A stretch of 42,118 nt of DNA from Odoribacter sp. (GTDB lineage: Bacteria; Bacteroidota; Bacteroidia; Bacteroidales; Prolixibacteraceae), in the NCBI GenBank assembly GCA_013824715.1, contig PNOH01000039.1:1-42118 (forward strand). Direction: 5' to 3'. The notes below the pieces were generated by a model, which did no database searches, was not told where the DNA came from, and saw only the letters and a program-made list of their open reading frames with translations. Shown here one piece after another: positions 1 through 8,432 of the stretch. Each line of letters begins with the position of its first letter. Positions within the stretch are counted from its first letter, which is position 1. The translations under genes and the position numbers were made by a program.

Positions 1-1
1 A

Positions 2-1699
2 GATGCAGTTAATGAAGGGGCCGATGTTTTAAACTGTAGTTGGAGCTCAACTGTTAATAGCAGTACTTTAGCTGTTGCGTTTGCCTACGCGTACAGGACA
101 AACAGGATTACCGTGGCTACAATGGGGAACACGGGCGTTCAGGAAACCAGGTATCCCGGGGCTTTCCCCAATGTAATGGCTGTAGGGGCTACACAGAATG
201 ACGATACACATTCACCTTACTCAACCACAGGAACTCACATTGATGTGGTGGCGCCTGGCGGAATTCATCCTGCGGGATATACTAATGAAGAAGATATTAT
301 AACGACTACTACCAATAATAATTATTTATATACATCCGGAACTTCATTTGCCGCACCACAGGTGGCAGGCCTGGCATCGTTACTCGAAGGCTTTAACAGC
401 AATTTAGACAATGATGATATTAGGCAAATTATCCGGCTGAGTGCAGATGATATAAATGACAATGGTTTTGACAATGAATACGGGTTTGGCCGGATAAACG
501 CGGGGCGTGCCCTGGAGTTTCTACAGGCGCCAAATACTCTTAATCAATGGACCGCATCAGGTGGAACAGTATTCAGTTCAACGGGTACATATGCGGCTCA
601 GTTTATTGGTGCACCAGGGCTTTCCACTGCTAATTATATCGTAAAACGATATGAAGTTAGAAAAACAATCACTTTCCCGTCTAACTTTTTATGTGTCGTA
701 GGGGTCTGGGGCAGAGGGGTATCTACAACTGGTTGGAACCTTTCAAGTCCTAATTTTGGGGAAGGTTTTTGTGAAGTTGTTCCAGGAACTCAAACAAACA
801 CAGGTGTTACATTAAGAACGTATGTTTACGAAATTTGGAGCATTTCAGGTAGTTATCTTGGCTATTACCCCCAATCTCCCTCAAATGTGAGTTTTGCTTA
901 TTCTGTCTCAGGAATTCCATCCCCAACTATTTCCGGTCCTTCGCTTGTATGCACTTCGGGTGCAACATATACTCTTACGGGCCTTCCAGTAGGTTTAACT
1001 GGAACCTGGACTTGTACGAGTACAAACAACAACCTTGCAATCAATCCTACCACTGGTTATGCTTATGCAACGAATAGTACTTCCGGTCAAGGCACAATTT
1101 CATCAGTTATAAACACAGGCTGCGGTAATATTACTTTGCCTGCCAAAACTGTTTGGGTAGGCCCATACTCCAGTTCTAATTATCCGATTACAGGGCCAAG
1201 TTCAGCGCCGTGCAGGCAAAACGTATATTATTCAATCCCCACCTTAACCGGTGTCACTTCAATTAATTGGGTTTGGCCTAGTGGGTGGACTTATGTTTCG
1301 GGCCAAAACACGGCTTACCTTGCCTTGCAAACGGGTACAACAGGATCCAGTGGTACTGTTGCTGTTCAGGCTACCAATACGTGTGGTCCATCAGGTAGTT
1401 ATGCCACGAAATACACTTCGGTTACCGGGATTTGTGGGTATAGCTTATCTGTTTCGCCCAATCCGGTAAGCAACGAGGCAACAATCGAGTTAATCAGTAC
1501 TGTAGAAGAGAAAGCTACCGAAACCCCCGAATGGGAACTCGAAGTTTTCGGCCCGGGGCAGTTGCTTAAAACCAAAACCGGGAAACTGAAAGACAAAATT
1601 CACAAGCTAAACACTCAGGGTTGGCAGGATGGAGTCTATATCGTTCGCGCCATCGTAAACGGAGAACCTCTTACAGAAAAACTCGTGGTAAAACATTAA
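2..1699 (+). CDS. Secreted subtilisin-like S8 peptidase with type IX sorting domain (5' end outside window)
   Basis: This is the C-terminal part of a secreted serine protease. The frame is open from base 2, so the start, signal peptide and catalytic Asp/His lie upstream of the window. The GADVLNCSW stretch and the VATMGNTG oxyanion-Asn segment (around 110-135) are typical of subtilisins, and the catalytic Ser is in SGTSFAAP (Ser codon 344-346). After the peptidase domain come low-complexity Ser/Thr/Gly-rich regions with Ig- or PKD-like character (about 900-1420). The end carries a Por/type IX sorting domain: YSLSVSPNP start, beta-rich region, and a terminal YIVRAIVNG...EKLVV segment. It is therefore likely translocated by T9SS and either released or anchored at the surface. 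Substrate is unknown. It is closed by the terminator at 1725-1762. Confidence 0.9.
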   Translation, partial: DAVNEGADVLNCSWSSTVNSSTLAVAFAYAYRTNRITVATMGNTGVQETRYPGAFPNVMAVGATQNDDTHSPYSTTGTHIDVVAPGGIHPAGYTNEEDIITTTTNNNYLYTSGTSFAAPQVAGLASLLEGFNSNLDNDDIRQIIRLSADDINDNGFDNEYGFGRINAGRALEFLQAPNTLNQWTASGGTVFSSTGTYAAQFIGAPGLSTANYIVKRYEVRKTITFPSNFLCVVGVWGRGVSTTGWNLSSPNFGEGFCEVVPGTQTNTGVTLRTYVYEIWSISGSYLGYYPQSPSNVSFAYSVSGIPSPTISGPSLVCTSGATYTLTGLPVGLTGTWTCTSTNNNLAINPTTGYAYATNSTSGQGTISSVINTGCGNITLPAKTVWVGPYSSSNYPITGPSSAPCRQNVYYSIPTLTGVTSINWVWPSGWTYVSGQNTAYLALQTGTTGSSGTVAVQATNTCGPSGSYATKYTSVTGICGYSLSVSPNPVSNEATIELISTVEEKATETPEWELEVFGPGQLLKTKTGKLKDKIHKLNTQGWQDGVYIVRAIVNGEPLTEKLVVKH

Positions 1700-1724
1700 C
1701 GATTTGCCAACAACGAATATTTCT

Positions 1725-1762
1725 AGTCAGGGTTTCACTTCGAGTGAAGCCCTGACTTTTTT
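1725..1762 (+). terminator. Rho-independent terminator of the S8 peptidase gene
   Basis: AGTCAGGGTTTCACT pairs with AGTGAAGCCCTGACT across a TCG loop. This gives a 15-bp stem with one G-U pair, followed directly by a run of T. It starts 26 bases after the stop codon of the peptidase gene. Confidence 0.9.
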
Positions 1763-1890
1763 ATATTATATTGAGCAGTGGATGCAACCTTTTGGTGGCT
1801 TGTGAAATCTTAATTATCTGTTTATAACTAAGAGCAGTCTTAAAATAAAAAAATGTGATCCTTTTGTGATTTTAGCAAGGACAAACATTT

Positions 1891-1927
1891 AAAAACTCCG
1901 GAGTACAGGTTACTTCGGAGTTTTTTT
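1891..1927. terminator. Bidirectional terminator before the convergent antiporter gene
   Basis: AAAAACTCCGGAGTA pairs with TACTTCGGAGTTTTT around a CAGGT loop (15 bp, one G-U pair). There is a T tract on the plus side and another on the minus side. It lies 61 bases downstream of the minus-strand antiporter stop codon, so it probably ends that transcript. On the plus strand it is a second terminator about 130 bases after the one at 1725-1762. Confidence 0.88.
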
Positions 1928-1987
1928 GTGTTACTACCGGAAAAGATTACTACCAAAAATCAACTGGCGAAAAATATTTAGTACAAT

Positions 1988-3967
1988 TTATAAAATGATA
2001 TTGAACAGGTTGGTAGCATTCGCTATTTGCTCTGAGTTACCCAGTATATATGCAATATCGCCGCCGATCAGGCGTGTGTTTGAAGAAGGGTGATCAATCA
2101 GGTGGTCGTTTCGTTTCAGGGCAACAAGGGTAACCCCGCATCTGTTTCGTAATTGGGATTCAGCTAGTGTTTTTCCCGTCAGGTTTGATCGTTCATCAAC
2201 TCTCAGCGCAACAATTTCGATATTAGGAATATTTTTCAGGATATTTGATCTTTCATCCTCTTTCTTGTCGTAGAAAATTCCGTAGTGATCGTCCCTGATC
2301 CTGGCAATGGTTGTATCAATCTCATTCTGAGGCAACAGCATATTGGAAAGAACACGTTCGAAAAGATCAATCGCCGTTTCGAATTCCTCTGGAATTACCT
2401 GATTGGCACCCAAACGATAAAGCTCCTCTATATCTTCAACATGTTTTGTTCTTACCAATATCATCGCATGTTTATTGAGATGCCGCACCTTATCAACAAT
2501 CGCCATAGCGATAATCAGATCACCAACTGAGATCACAATGGTCTTGGCCGTATCAACATGCGCCTTATAAAGAATAGGCTCATTTTTAGCATCTCCGTAG
2601 ATAATCGACTCTCCTTTTTCTTGCCTCTTACGAACTAAAGCTGGATCGAAAACAATCGAGATGTATGGGATTTTATTGTATTTGGCCATGACAGAAAGGT
2701 TGATTGACCGCGAATCTTTTCCGATGAGTACAAGGTGGTTATTGAGTTTGGGGATTTCGATTTGTTGCAAAGGGAAGAGACCTTTGATTATAAACCCCGG
2801 AAGCGGTAATTTTAATAAAATGGTCGCCAAAGGATTTCCCAATTGGATCAATAAAGGCGAAACAGACATCGTGATAATCGCGACTGCAAGAAATAACTGG
2901 AAATAATAGTTCGTCAATATCTGGTAACTGACACCCAATTTTGCGAGAATAAAAGAGAACTCTCCCACCTGACTTAACGCAATACCAACCAGAATTGTCC
3001 CACGAAAGGTATGTCCCATCAGGAAAGCGACCAATCCTCCAACAATAAACTTAATCCCGATGACGAGTAAAACTGTTATTATGACAATTCCGATATTTTG
3101 GTAAACAAAACTAAGATCGAGCAACATGCCGATCGAGACAAAGAAAAAGCTTGTGAAAGTGTCTCGAAACGGAATAAGGTTGCCGAAGGCATTATCGCTA
3201 TATTCTGATTCTGAAACCATTAATCCTGCAAGGAAAGCCCCAAATGCAAGGGTAATGCCAAGTTGGGATGTTAGGAAAGCAATCGAAAGGCAGATCAGCA
3301 GTATGCTCATCAGGAACAATTCCTGATTTTTGGTCATCGCAATCCAGTGTAATATTTTTGGCATGAACCATTTGTTTCCAGTATAAACGAAAGCGACAAT
3401 CAGTACCGTCTTCATCGCCAAAGCGAAAAGTTCAGAACCAATATTGACTGTATTTCCATTTAAGAATGGTGTAAAAAGCAACAACGGGATTAATACAATA
3501 TCCTGAAAAATTAGGATCCCCACTACAGTTCGTCCATAGTTGGATGTCACCTCTGAACGATCCTGCAAGATTTTCAGAACGACTGCGGTACTGCTTAGAG
3601 CTATAAGAAAACCGATAAAAAGAGCGCCTTTCCAATCCAAATTGTAGCTTCGGCCAAGTACAATGGTTATCAGAGCCGTAATAGAAACCTGGAACAATCC
3701 GCCCAGAAAGACGATTCTCCTGATTTTTAAAAGATGTTTGAGACTGAACTCCATCCCAATGGTGAACATCAGGATCACTACCCCAAGTTCTGCCATTAGT
3801 TCAATCTCATGTTGTGATTGAATTATACCAAGTAAAAAAGGTCCAGCGACAATCCCAGTAAGCAGATACCCAACAAGCGTTGGTATCCTGATTTTTGTGA
3901 AAAGGAAATTCACAAAAGTCGAAAGCGCCAAAATGATCACAATATCTTTTAATATTTCGTAATTCAT
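1988..3967 (-). CDS. KefB-type cation:proton antiporter (CPA2) with TrkA-N/TrkA-C domains
   Basis: 659 residues. About residues 1-385 form a CPA2 Na+/H+-exchanger membrane domain with a dozen or so hydrophobic helices, including GYLLTGIVAGP near residue 33 and ALSSTAVVLKIL in the core. About residues 405-525 resemble the TrkA-N (RCK) domain, with IIYGDAKNEPIL and the LGANQVIPEEF signature of KefB-like proteins. About residues 575-655 form a TrkA-C domain. The family exchanges K+ or Na+ for H+ across the inner membrane, with gating by the cytosolic domain. The Rossmann glycine motif (usually GxGxxG) reads GKDSRS, so nucleotide binding may be altered or lost. A DUF3124 lipoprotein gene lies 58 bases upstream on the same strand, possibly in one operon. 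The ion is not predictable from sequence. Confidence 0.9.
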   Translation of the reverse strand: MNYEILKDIVIILALSTFVNFLFTKIRIPTLVGYLLTGIVAGPFLLGIIQSQHEIELMAELGVVILMFTIGMEFSLKHLLKIRRIVFLGGLFQVSITALITIVLGRSYNLDWKGALFIGFLIALSSTAVVLKILQDRSEVTSNYGRTVVGILIFQDIVLIPLLLFTPFLNGNTVNIGSELFALAMKTVLIVAFVYTGNKWFMPKILHWIAMTKNQELFLMSILLICLSIAFLTSQLGITLAFGAFLAGLMVSESEYSDNAFGNLIPFRDTFTSFFFVSIGMLLDLSFVYQNIGIVIITVLLVIGIKFIVGGLVAFLMGHTFRGTILVGIALSQVGEFSFILAKLGVSYQILTNYYFQLFLAVAIITMSVSPLLIQLGNPLATILLKLPLPGFIIKGLFPLQQIEIPKLNNHLVLIGKDSRSINLSVMAKYNKIPYISIVFDPALVRKRQEKGESIIYGDAKNEPILYKAHVDTAKTIVISVGDLIIAMAIVDKVRHLNKHAMILVRTKHVEDIEELYRLGANQVIPEEFETAIDLFERVLSNMLLPQNEIDTTIARIRDDHYGIFYDKKEDERSNILKNIPNIEIVALRVDERSNLTGKTLAESQLRNRCGVTLVALKRNDHLIDHPSSNTRLIGGDIAYILGNSEQIANATNLFNIIL

Positions 3968-4025
3968 ATTGACACTTAAATTTAAGAATATGAAGATTGT
4001 GAGTGCATTTCAAAATATAGCAGAC

Positions 4026-4562
4026 TTACTTTTTCTCCGTTCGTCTGATAACTTCTCCTTTCGCCGTGAACGATATTCCCTGCTGTGCGGCTGTTCCTAT
4101 CATAACCGATTGTACCAGTATTTGGTTTGAATAACTTTTACCTCCCCATTCCAAAATAAAACTGGCGCCGGCTCCCCCTTTTTTTTCCTTGTCCTCAATC
4201 ACGAATTCGATCGATTCGAGCGGTTTTAACAGGATGTGGGATGCTGAATAATTGCGCAATTGCTTTCCATACGAATCATTGAATATAGCAGACAAAACAT
4301 AGGCGCTGTCTGTCAGGGAAATATTTCTGACACTCAAGGTTGTGGTTAATAAGAATCGCTTTGTACCGTCGAGGTAATAAATATCGGAGTAAACAGGAAC
4401 ATAGATAATCTCTTTATATTTAAGCGCTGCCGTATCCAGTTTCACATAGGTATAGCTATGACTCGGATAATTGATCTTTACATTTGAAACTTTCTCCTTA
4501 TTTTGGCATGAAATACAGAGTGCAAGCAACAGAATGTGGAGAATAATGATCTTCATGGCCAA
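4026..4562 (-). CDS. DUF3124 family lipoprotein
   Basis: 178 residues with a short hydrophobic signal ending in LCISC, a lipobox, so the mature protein should be lipidated and envelope-bound. The rest matches the DUF3124 pattern as I remember it: YVPVYSDIYYLDG, FLLTTTLSVRN, an IEFVIEDKEKKGGAGASFILEW core and an ESVMIGT-like end (QSVMIGTAAQQGISF). No enzymatic function is known for the family. The start is one of two nearby Met codons (MAMKII), and the downstream one at 4556 is equally possible. It precedes the antiporter gene by 58 bases on the same strand and may be cotranscribed with it. Confidence 0.8.
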   Translation of the reverse strand: MAMKIIILHILLLALCISCQNKEKVSNVKINYPSHSYTYVKLDTAALKYKEIIYVPVYSDIYYLDGTKRFLLTTTLSVRNISLTDSAYVLSAIFNDSYGKQLRNYSASHILLKPLESIEFVIEDKEKKGGAGASFILEWGGKSYSNQILVQSVMIGTAAQQGISFTAKGEVIRRTEKK

Positions 4563-4616
4563 TTCTATTAGTTAATTCTTTGCAATTTATTAAAAATTGC
4601 TGATAATATTCTCTCA

Positions 4617-4645
4617 TTGAAGATGAAAAACCGTAGATACTTCTG
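4617..4645 (+). promoter_or_regulatory. Possible Bacteroidota-type promoter upstream of the NIPSNAP gene
   Basis: TTG at 4617-4619 and TACTTCTG at 4638-4645 resemble the Bacteroidota -33 (TTTG) and -7 (TAnnTTTG) elements, with 18 bases between them. The -7 match is imperfect. A TTTAGTACTT word follows at 4646-4655. Confidence 0.3.
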
Positions 4646-4695
4646 TTTAGTACTTGAAAAATCATATTTTTATACAAACTAAATTTCAATCAACT

Positions 4696-5475
4696 ATGGA
4701 ACGAAGAAACTTTTTAAAAGCCACTGCTGCTGTGGCAGCGGTAACCGCAACAGGCAGCGCCCTGAATGCAAAAAACGCATCCGCTCCGGGCGATGAATTT
4801 TACGAATTCAGAATTTACCAATTGACTCATGGCGGTGGCGGTAAAAGCACGCTAAAATCTTATTTTACTGATGCTTTGATGCCATTGTTTAAAAAATTCA
4901 ATGTCAGACTGGGAGCATTTGAAGAATTCGATAAGGAAGAACCTGCAAAGATTTATACACTCTTCGCCTACCCGTCGGCAGCGGTTTACTACGAGATGCA
5001 ACAGAACCTGGTAACCGATACCGATTATCTTGCTGCTGCAAAATCATACTTCGCACTTCCTGCTGCCAAACCAGTTTACGAAAGGTATGAAACTTTTTTG
5101 ATGGATGCTTTTGATGGAATCCCAAACCTTAAACTTCCTGCTAAAGACAGGGGTTTGTTTGAATTGCGCACCTACGAAAGTGATAACGAAGATGCTGCCC
5201 GTAGGAAAGTGGCCATGTTTAACGACGAAGAATTGCCCTTGTTCGAACAAGTCGGACTTCATCCCGTGTTTTTCGGTAAAATACTGGCAGGAAAATATAT
5301 GCCGGCGTTGATGTACATGCTCTGGTTTAAAGACATGGACGAGCGGGAAGCAAACTGGAAAAAATTTGTTGACAGTCAGGAATGGAAAACCATGTCGGGC
5401 AAAGCAATTTATGCCAATACAGTCAGCAAGGTGCGTAAAAAATTCCTTGTCCCGACCGACTACTCACAAATTTGA
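4696..5475 (+). CDS. Tat-exported NIPSNAP family protein
   Basis: 259 residues from the ATG at 4696. I chose it over an in-frame ATG at 4654 because it begins with a twin-arginine signal (MERRNFLKATAAVAAVTATG) of the kind common in exported Bacteroidota proteins. The mature part has two NIPSNAP-like ferredoxin-fold repeats. The first starts FYEFRIYQL and the second LFELRTYES (about residue 155). Each has the family pattern of an E-R-Y strand, an amphipathic helix and a hydrophobic strand. Function in bacteria is not established, and the related Dabb/EthD folds often bind or degrade aromatic or heme-like compounds. The stop overlaps the next start by one base (TGATG), so translation of the two genes is probably coupled. 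Confidence 0.85.
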   Translation: MERRNFLKATAAVAAVTATGSALNAKNASAPGDEFYEFRIYQLTHGGGGKSTLKSYFTDALMPLFKKFNVRLGAFEEFDKEEPAKIYTLFAYPSAAVYYEMQQNLVTDTDYLAAAKSYFALPAAKPVYERYETFLMDAFDGIPNLKLPAKDRGLFELRTYESDNEDAARRKVAMFNDEELPLFEQVGLHPVFFGKILAGKYMPALMYMLWFKDMDEREANWKKFVDSQEWKTMSGKAIYANTVSKVRKKFLVPTDYSQI

Positions 5476-5957
5476 TGAACCGTAGAAATACAACATTATG
5501 GGTTTGGGCAGTCATCATTTTCTGTGGTGGCTGCACCAATACCCGTTATCTGACCGACTCAAAAAGCATTGAACGCCAGCACGACATGCGGGCTCACCGA
5601 GCTGGCGTTAATTTAGGTGATGCGTTCTTAAATGTTATCAACCTCATTATTTCCGGAACTTTAAATTCAGGATTTGAAGTAACTCAAAGCGACCGGGCTT
5701 TTAAAAGGATTAAAATTCAGAATGAATCACCCGATTCATTGTTTATTAATATGGTAACCGACGTTGTTTGGAAGGAAACCGGCTATTGTGATATTATGGG
5801 GATTGCCCTTCCTCCAAAAGCCAGACAAAAGTTGCTGGTTCCCTACCCTGCAGCATACAATGTCTATTTCAGGACTTCCAGCTCAGAAGAAGAAAAACTG
5901 GAAATGCGAACCGACAACAAGCATAGGATTATTAAACTCAAACCAGGTATGAAGTAG
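5475..5957 (+). CDS. Small hypothetical lipoprotein
   Basis: 160 residues from the ATG at 5475, which shares one base with the stop of the NIPSNAP gene. A TTG directly before it is in frame but unlikely to be used. The N-terminus has a Trp-rich hydrophobic segment ending in FCGGC, a lipobox. The rest has a Ser/Ala-rich loop, an ISGTLNSGFEV segment and a beta-rich C-terminal half with the pattern LFINMVTDVVWKE. I do not recognise the family. The position suggests an envelope protein working with the Tat-exported NIPSNAP protein, but nothing in the sequence shows a reaction. Confidence 0.65.
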   Translation: MNRRNTTLWVWAVIIFCGGCTNTRYLTDSKSIERQHDMRAHRAGVNLGDAFLNVINLIISGTLNSGFEVTQSDRAFKRIKIQNESPDSLFINMVTDVVWKETGYCDIMGIALPPKARQKLLVPYPAAYNVYFRTSSSEEEKLEMRTDNKHRIIKLKPGMK

Positions 5958-6040
5958 CAAAGAATGGAGAAATGATCAATGGACTGTTTATAAGAGTTAT
6001 CATAGTTGTAATGGTTCTATAACGTTATGGCTCAGAATGA

Positions 6041-6514
6041 GTGTCCAAATCTATAATCACCGACATGCGTCTTGCTACAACGCGGGTGCCCAAATCGAAA
6101 ATTCCGGCAGGAACATTCGATCCCGATTACCAGTATGAAATTGAAGCAAGACCCGATTACCCGATGAGCCATTGGTTTGGACTCACGAAAGAACAGTTTC
6201 CTCCATCAGAAAGGCTTACTGCCGAACAGCTTGAACTGATGGCCAATGAATTTGAACAGCTTTGGGCGACTTACAGTTTTGAACCCGATTTTCCGGAAGT
6301 ATTACCTGCCAAACGCCGTTACGAACTGATGCGCGATTACCTCGATTACGAATGTTCGCATTGGCCTGGCGGCTGGGTACATCATTTCGAGTTTTGCGAT
6401 TATGAACCCGAAAATTGTCCTTTTGTCAGCGAGTTTTGCCATTGCAAAGATTTTGTTTATGACGATTTTAATGAAAACCCGGTAGTGAAAGATGATGATT
6501 CATTGCCATTTTAG
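6041..6514 (+). CDS. Hypothetical acidic, Trp/Cys-rich protein
   Basis: 157 residues if the GTG at 6041 is used. An in-frame stop lies directly before it, and an ATG at 6065 (MRLATTRVPKSKI) is the more conventional start, giving 149 residues. The protein is strongly acidic and aromatic, with many Asp/Glu, Tyr and Trp. It has a helical QLELMANEFEQLW segment and a Cys cluster near the C-terminus (ECSHW, EFCDYEPENC, EFCHC) that could bind a metal. There is no signal peptide or membrane segment, so it is probably cytoplasmic. I do not recognise the family. It is 114 bases upstream of the AAA ATPase gene on the same strand, with no sign of tight coupling. Confidence 0.6.
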   Translation: MSKSIITDMRLATTRVPKSKIPAGTFDPDYQYEIEARPDYPMSHWFGLTKEQFPPSERLTAEQLELMANEFEQLWATYSFEPDFPEVLPAKRRYELMRDYLDYECSHWPGGWVHHFEFCDYEPENCPFVSEFCHCKDFVYDDFNENPVVKDDDSLPF

Positions 6515-6628
6515 CACATCAAACCCAGAAAGCTGAAAGAATACTTAATTTTTATCTTTATATTCAGGAAATAATTATTATTTTTATCATGTAATTAAAG
6601 AAAGAATATAAATATTAAACATAAACAG

Positions 6629-7936
6629 ATGAAAGATATCATCAAGTCGTTAATTTTAGGGCTTCAAAATAGGCTGCCCATGCCGGTAATCAACCGTAAT
6701 CTTTCATTACCACTGGCTTCAGAAAAAATTATTACTGTAACTGGAGTCAGGCGCTGCGGCAAATCGTATATGCTTTTTGATACCATGAATAGGTTATTGA
6801 TGGAAGGAGTAACTAAAGACCGGATTCTTTTTATCAATTTTGATGATGAACGCCTGCAATTTACGCCTCAAAACCTGGATTTAATTCTGCAAGCATACCG
6901 GGAGCTTTACCCATCTGTTAATATGGCTGAAGTTTATTTCTTTTTTGATGAAATGCAGATGGCTGAGGGTTGGGAATCATTTGTGCGACGCGTTTATGAT
7001 ACTGAAAGCCGAAACATCTTTCTTTCCGGTTCAAATGCGAAATTACTTGCTTCCGAAATAGCAACTTCGCTTCGGGGTCGAACTTTACAATTCGAAGCAT
7101 TTCCGTTGAGCTTCGATGAATATGGCCGTTTTACAAAATTAGAATCCAATTGGTTTATGCCCGAAAATAGGGCGAATATTGAAAATGGGTTTATGCAATT
7201 CCTAACTAAAGGTGGATTCCCGGAATTGGTTTTGTCTGATTACCGCTTTTTTGAAGGAGCTGCACAGGAGTATTATCATGTCATGTTGTATAAAGACCTG
7301 ATTGAACGGTACGAGATTAAGAATATCCCTGTACTAAAATACCTTGTGTCAAGACTGCTCGTTAATCTGGGAAAACCCACATCCATCAATAAAATATACA
7401 ACGAGTTACGCTCGGCAGGACTGAAGGCTGACAAAAACATGCTTTATACAATTACCGATCATTTACAATCCATTTATTTCATCCAACGTGTTGGTAAATA
7501 CGACCTTTCGTTACTAAAAACAGAATTGGCAAATGAAAGAAAGACCTACTTTATTGACAATAGTTTTCTTACGGCACTGAGTTACAGTTTGAGTACCGAT
7601 TATGGCCGGTTACTTGAAAATATTGTTTTTCTGTGGCTTCGGACTAAATTTCCTTTTGGACGGGGCCTGTATTTTGCAAAAGGTAAAAAAGAGTGTGACT
7701 TTATACTGATCGACCGCGAAAAACCGTCAATTTTGATACAGGTAAGCTGGAAAATTGACCAGACTGAAACTTTACGTCGTGAGATAGATGGTTTGGTTGA
7801 ATTGGGCAACTACTTTAAATGCGATAATTTGATGATAGTTACAGCTTCAGATGATCGTGAACTGGAAGCCTCCGGGTTTCGGATTAAAGTGGTTCCCGCC
7901 TGGAAATTAATGCTGGAAAATAGTCCGATCATCTAA
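6629..7936 (+). CDS. AAA ATPase of the DUF4143 type
   Basis: 435 residues. The N-terminal half is a P-loop ATPase: Walker A GVRRCGKS at residues 39-46, Walker B VYFFFDE at 102-108, and a sensor-like IFLSGSNAKLL stretch followed by SLRGR. A winged-helix-like part follows, with SINKIYNELRSAGLKADKNML. The C-terminal DUF4143 part (from about residue 335, LENIVFLWLRTKF) has a PD-(D/E)xK-like trace: an E in LENIVF, ECDFIL, then ILIQVSW. These ATPases occur in many copies in Bacteroidota genomes and their role is unclear. It is distinct in sequence from the second ATPase at 34337-35677. The 5' leader is AT-rich and the start is the first ATG of the frame. Confidence 0.85.
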   Translation: MKDIIKSLILGLQNRLPMPVINRNLSLPLASEKIITVTGVRRCGKSYMLFDTMNRLLMEGVTKDRILFINFDDERLQFTPQNLDLILQAYRELYPSVNMAEVYFFFDEMQMAEGWESFVRRVYDTESRNIFLSGSNAKLLASEIATSLRGRTLQFEAFPLSFDEYGRFTKLESNWFMPENRANIENGFMQFLTKGGFPELVLSDYRFFEGAAQEYYHVMLYKDLIERYEIKNIPVLKYLVSRLLVNLGKPTSINKIYNELRSAGLKADKNMLYTITDHLQSIYFIQRVGKYDLSLLKTELANERKTYFIDNSFLTALSYSLSTDYGRLLENIVFLWLRTKFPFGRGLYFAKGKKECDFILIDREKPSILIQVSWKIDQTETLRREIDGLVELGNYFKCDNLMIVTASDDRELEASGFRIKVVPAWKLMLENSPII

Positions 7937-8060
7937 TATCATCCACATTGCTTATTAACTTTTCCAACATATGAACGTTGCCCCTTGTCCTGATGTTGCA
8001 GCTACTGGATCAGAGAGTCAGTTCCAGAACAAGAAGGATTAAGACAAATCACAGTTGGTT

Positions 8061-8199
8061 ATTGTCGTTAAGTTAGCGAAATTCTTCGTATTACCTTTGT
8101 GGCTTAGTGACTTTGTTGCAAGAAAAAATAACCACTAAGACTCAAAAACACAAAGTTTCTCGAAGAAAACAAACAATAAAACCTTAACTTAATGACATT
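8061..8199. repeat. Nested imperfect palindrome of the ACCACTAAGAC/ACAAAG type
   Basis: Outer arms at 8061-8076 and 8184-8199 match in inverted orientation at 13 of 16 positions (core TTAAGTTA). Inside these, TTCTTCG (8082-8088) faces CGAAGAA (8161-8167). The interior carries the words CTTTGTGGCTTAGTG (from 8095) and ACCACTAAGACTCAAAAAC (from 8131), which are related in opposite orientations. I remember similar ACCACTAAGACACAAAG elements as common non-coding intergenic repeats in environmental Bacteroidota. No transposase is present, so a MITE- or REP-like element is the best reading. Confidence 0.65.
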
Positions 8200-8378
8200 G
8201 CCCGTATGGGACAAAATGAGCAGGTAAATGGCAATTTTTCTACCCATATATTTTTCCTCCGGAAAATTTAAACATTCATTTATTTATCTGGAAAATATTC
8301 CTGAAATCGATTTTAAAAAAAAGTCTTTTATGACCGGTGTAAAATATTTATTACCTGGTAGAAATATGGCGTAAATGC

Positions 8379-8386
8379 TATCTTTG
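8379..8386 (+). promoter_or_regulatory. Possible -7 promoter element for the transketolase gene
   Basis: TATCTTTG matches the Bacteroidota -7 consensus TAnnTTTG and lies 46 bases before the transketolase ATG. A good -33 element is not evident, so the call is tentative. Confidence 0.35.
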
Positions 8387-8432
8387 CCGGGTATTTTTTG
8401 GTTATAAAAATAATCTTTCTAATTATACAAAA

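Larger units (their letters stand above)
7937..8432. other. Gene-free stretch between ATPase and transketolase genes
   Basis: I see no convincing gene in these 496 bases. The middle part (8061-8199) is a nested imperfect palindrome, listed separately. The remainder up to the transketolase start is AT-rich and carries a possible -7 element at 8379-8386. A 23-codon ATG frame near 7971 has no recognisable features. Confidence 0.6.

Noticed and set aside
1853-1870. CRP-like site in TGTGATCCTTTTGTGAT
   Set aside because: The two halves are direct rather than inverted repeats, and no gene start follows.
5472-5477. TTG start for the small lipoprotein
   Set aside because: The following ATG gives the same protein minus one residue and forms the usual TGATG overlap with the upstream stop.
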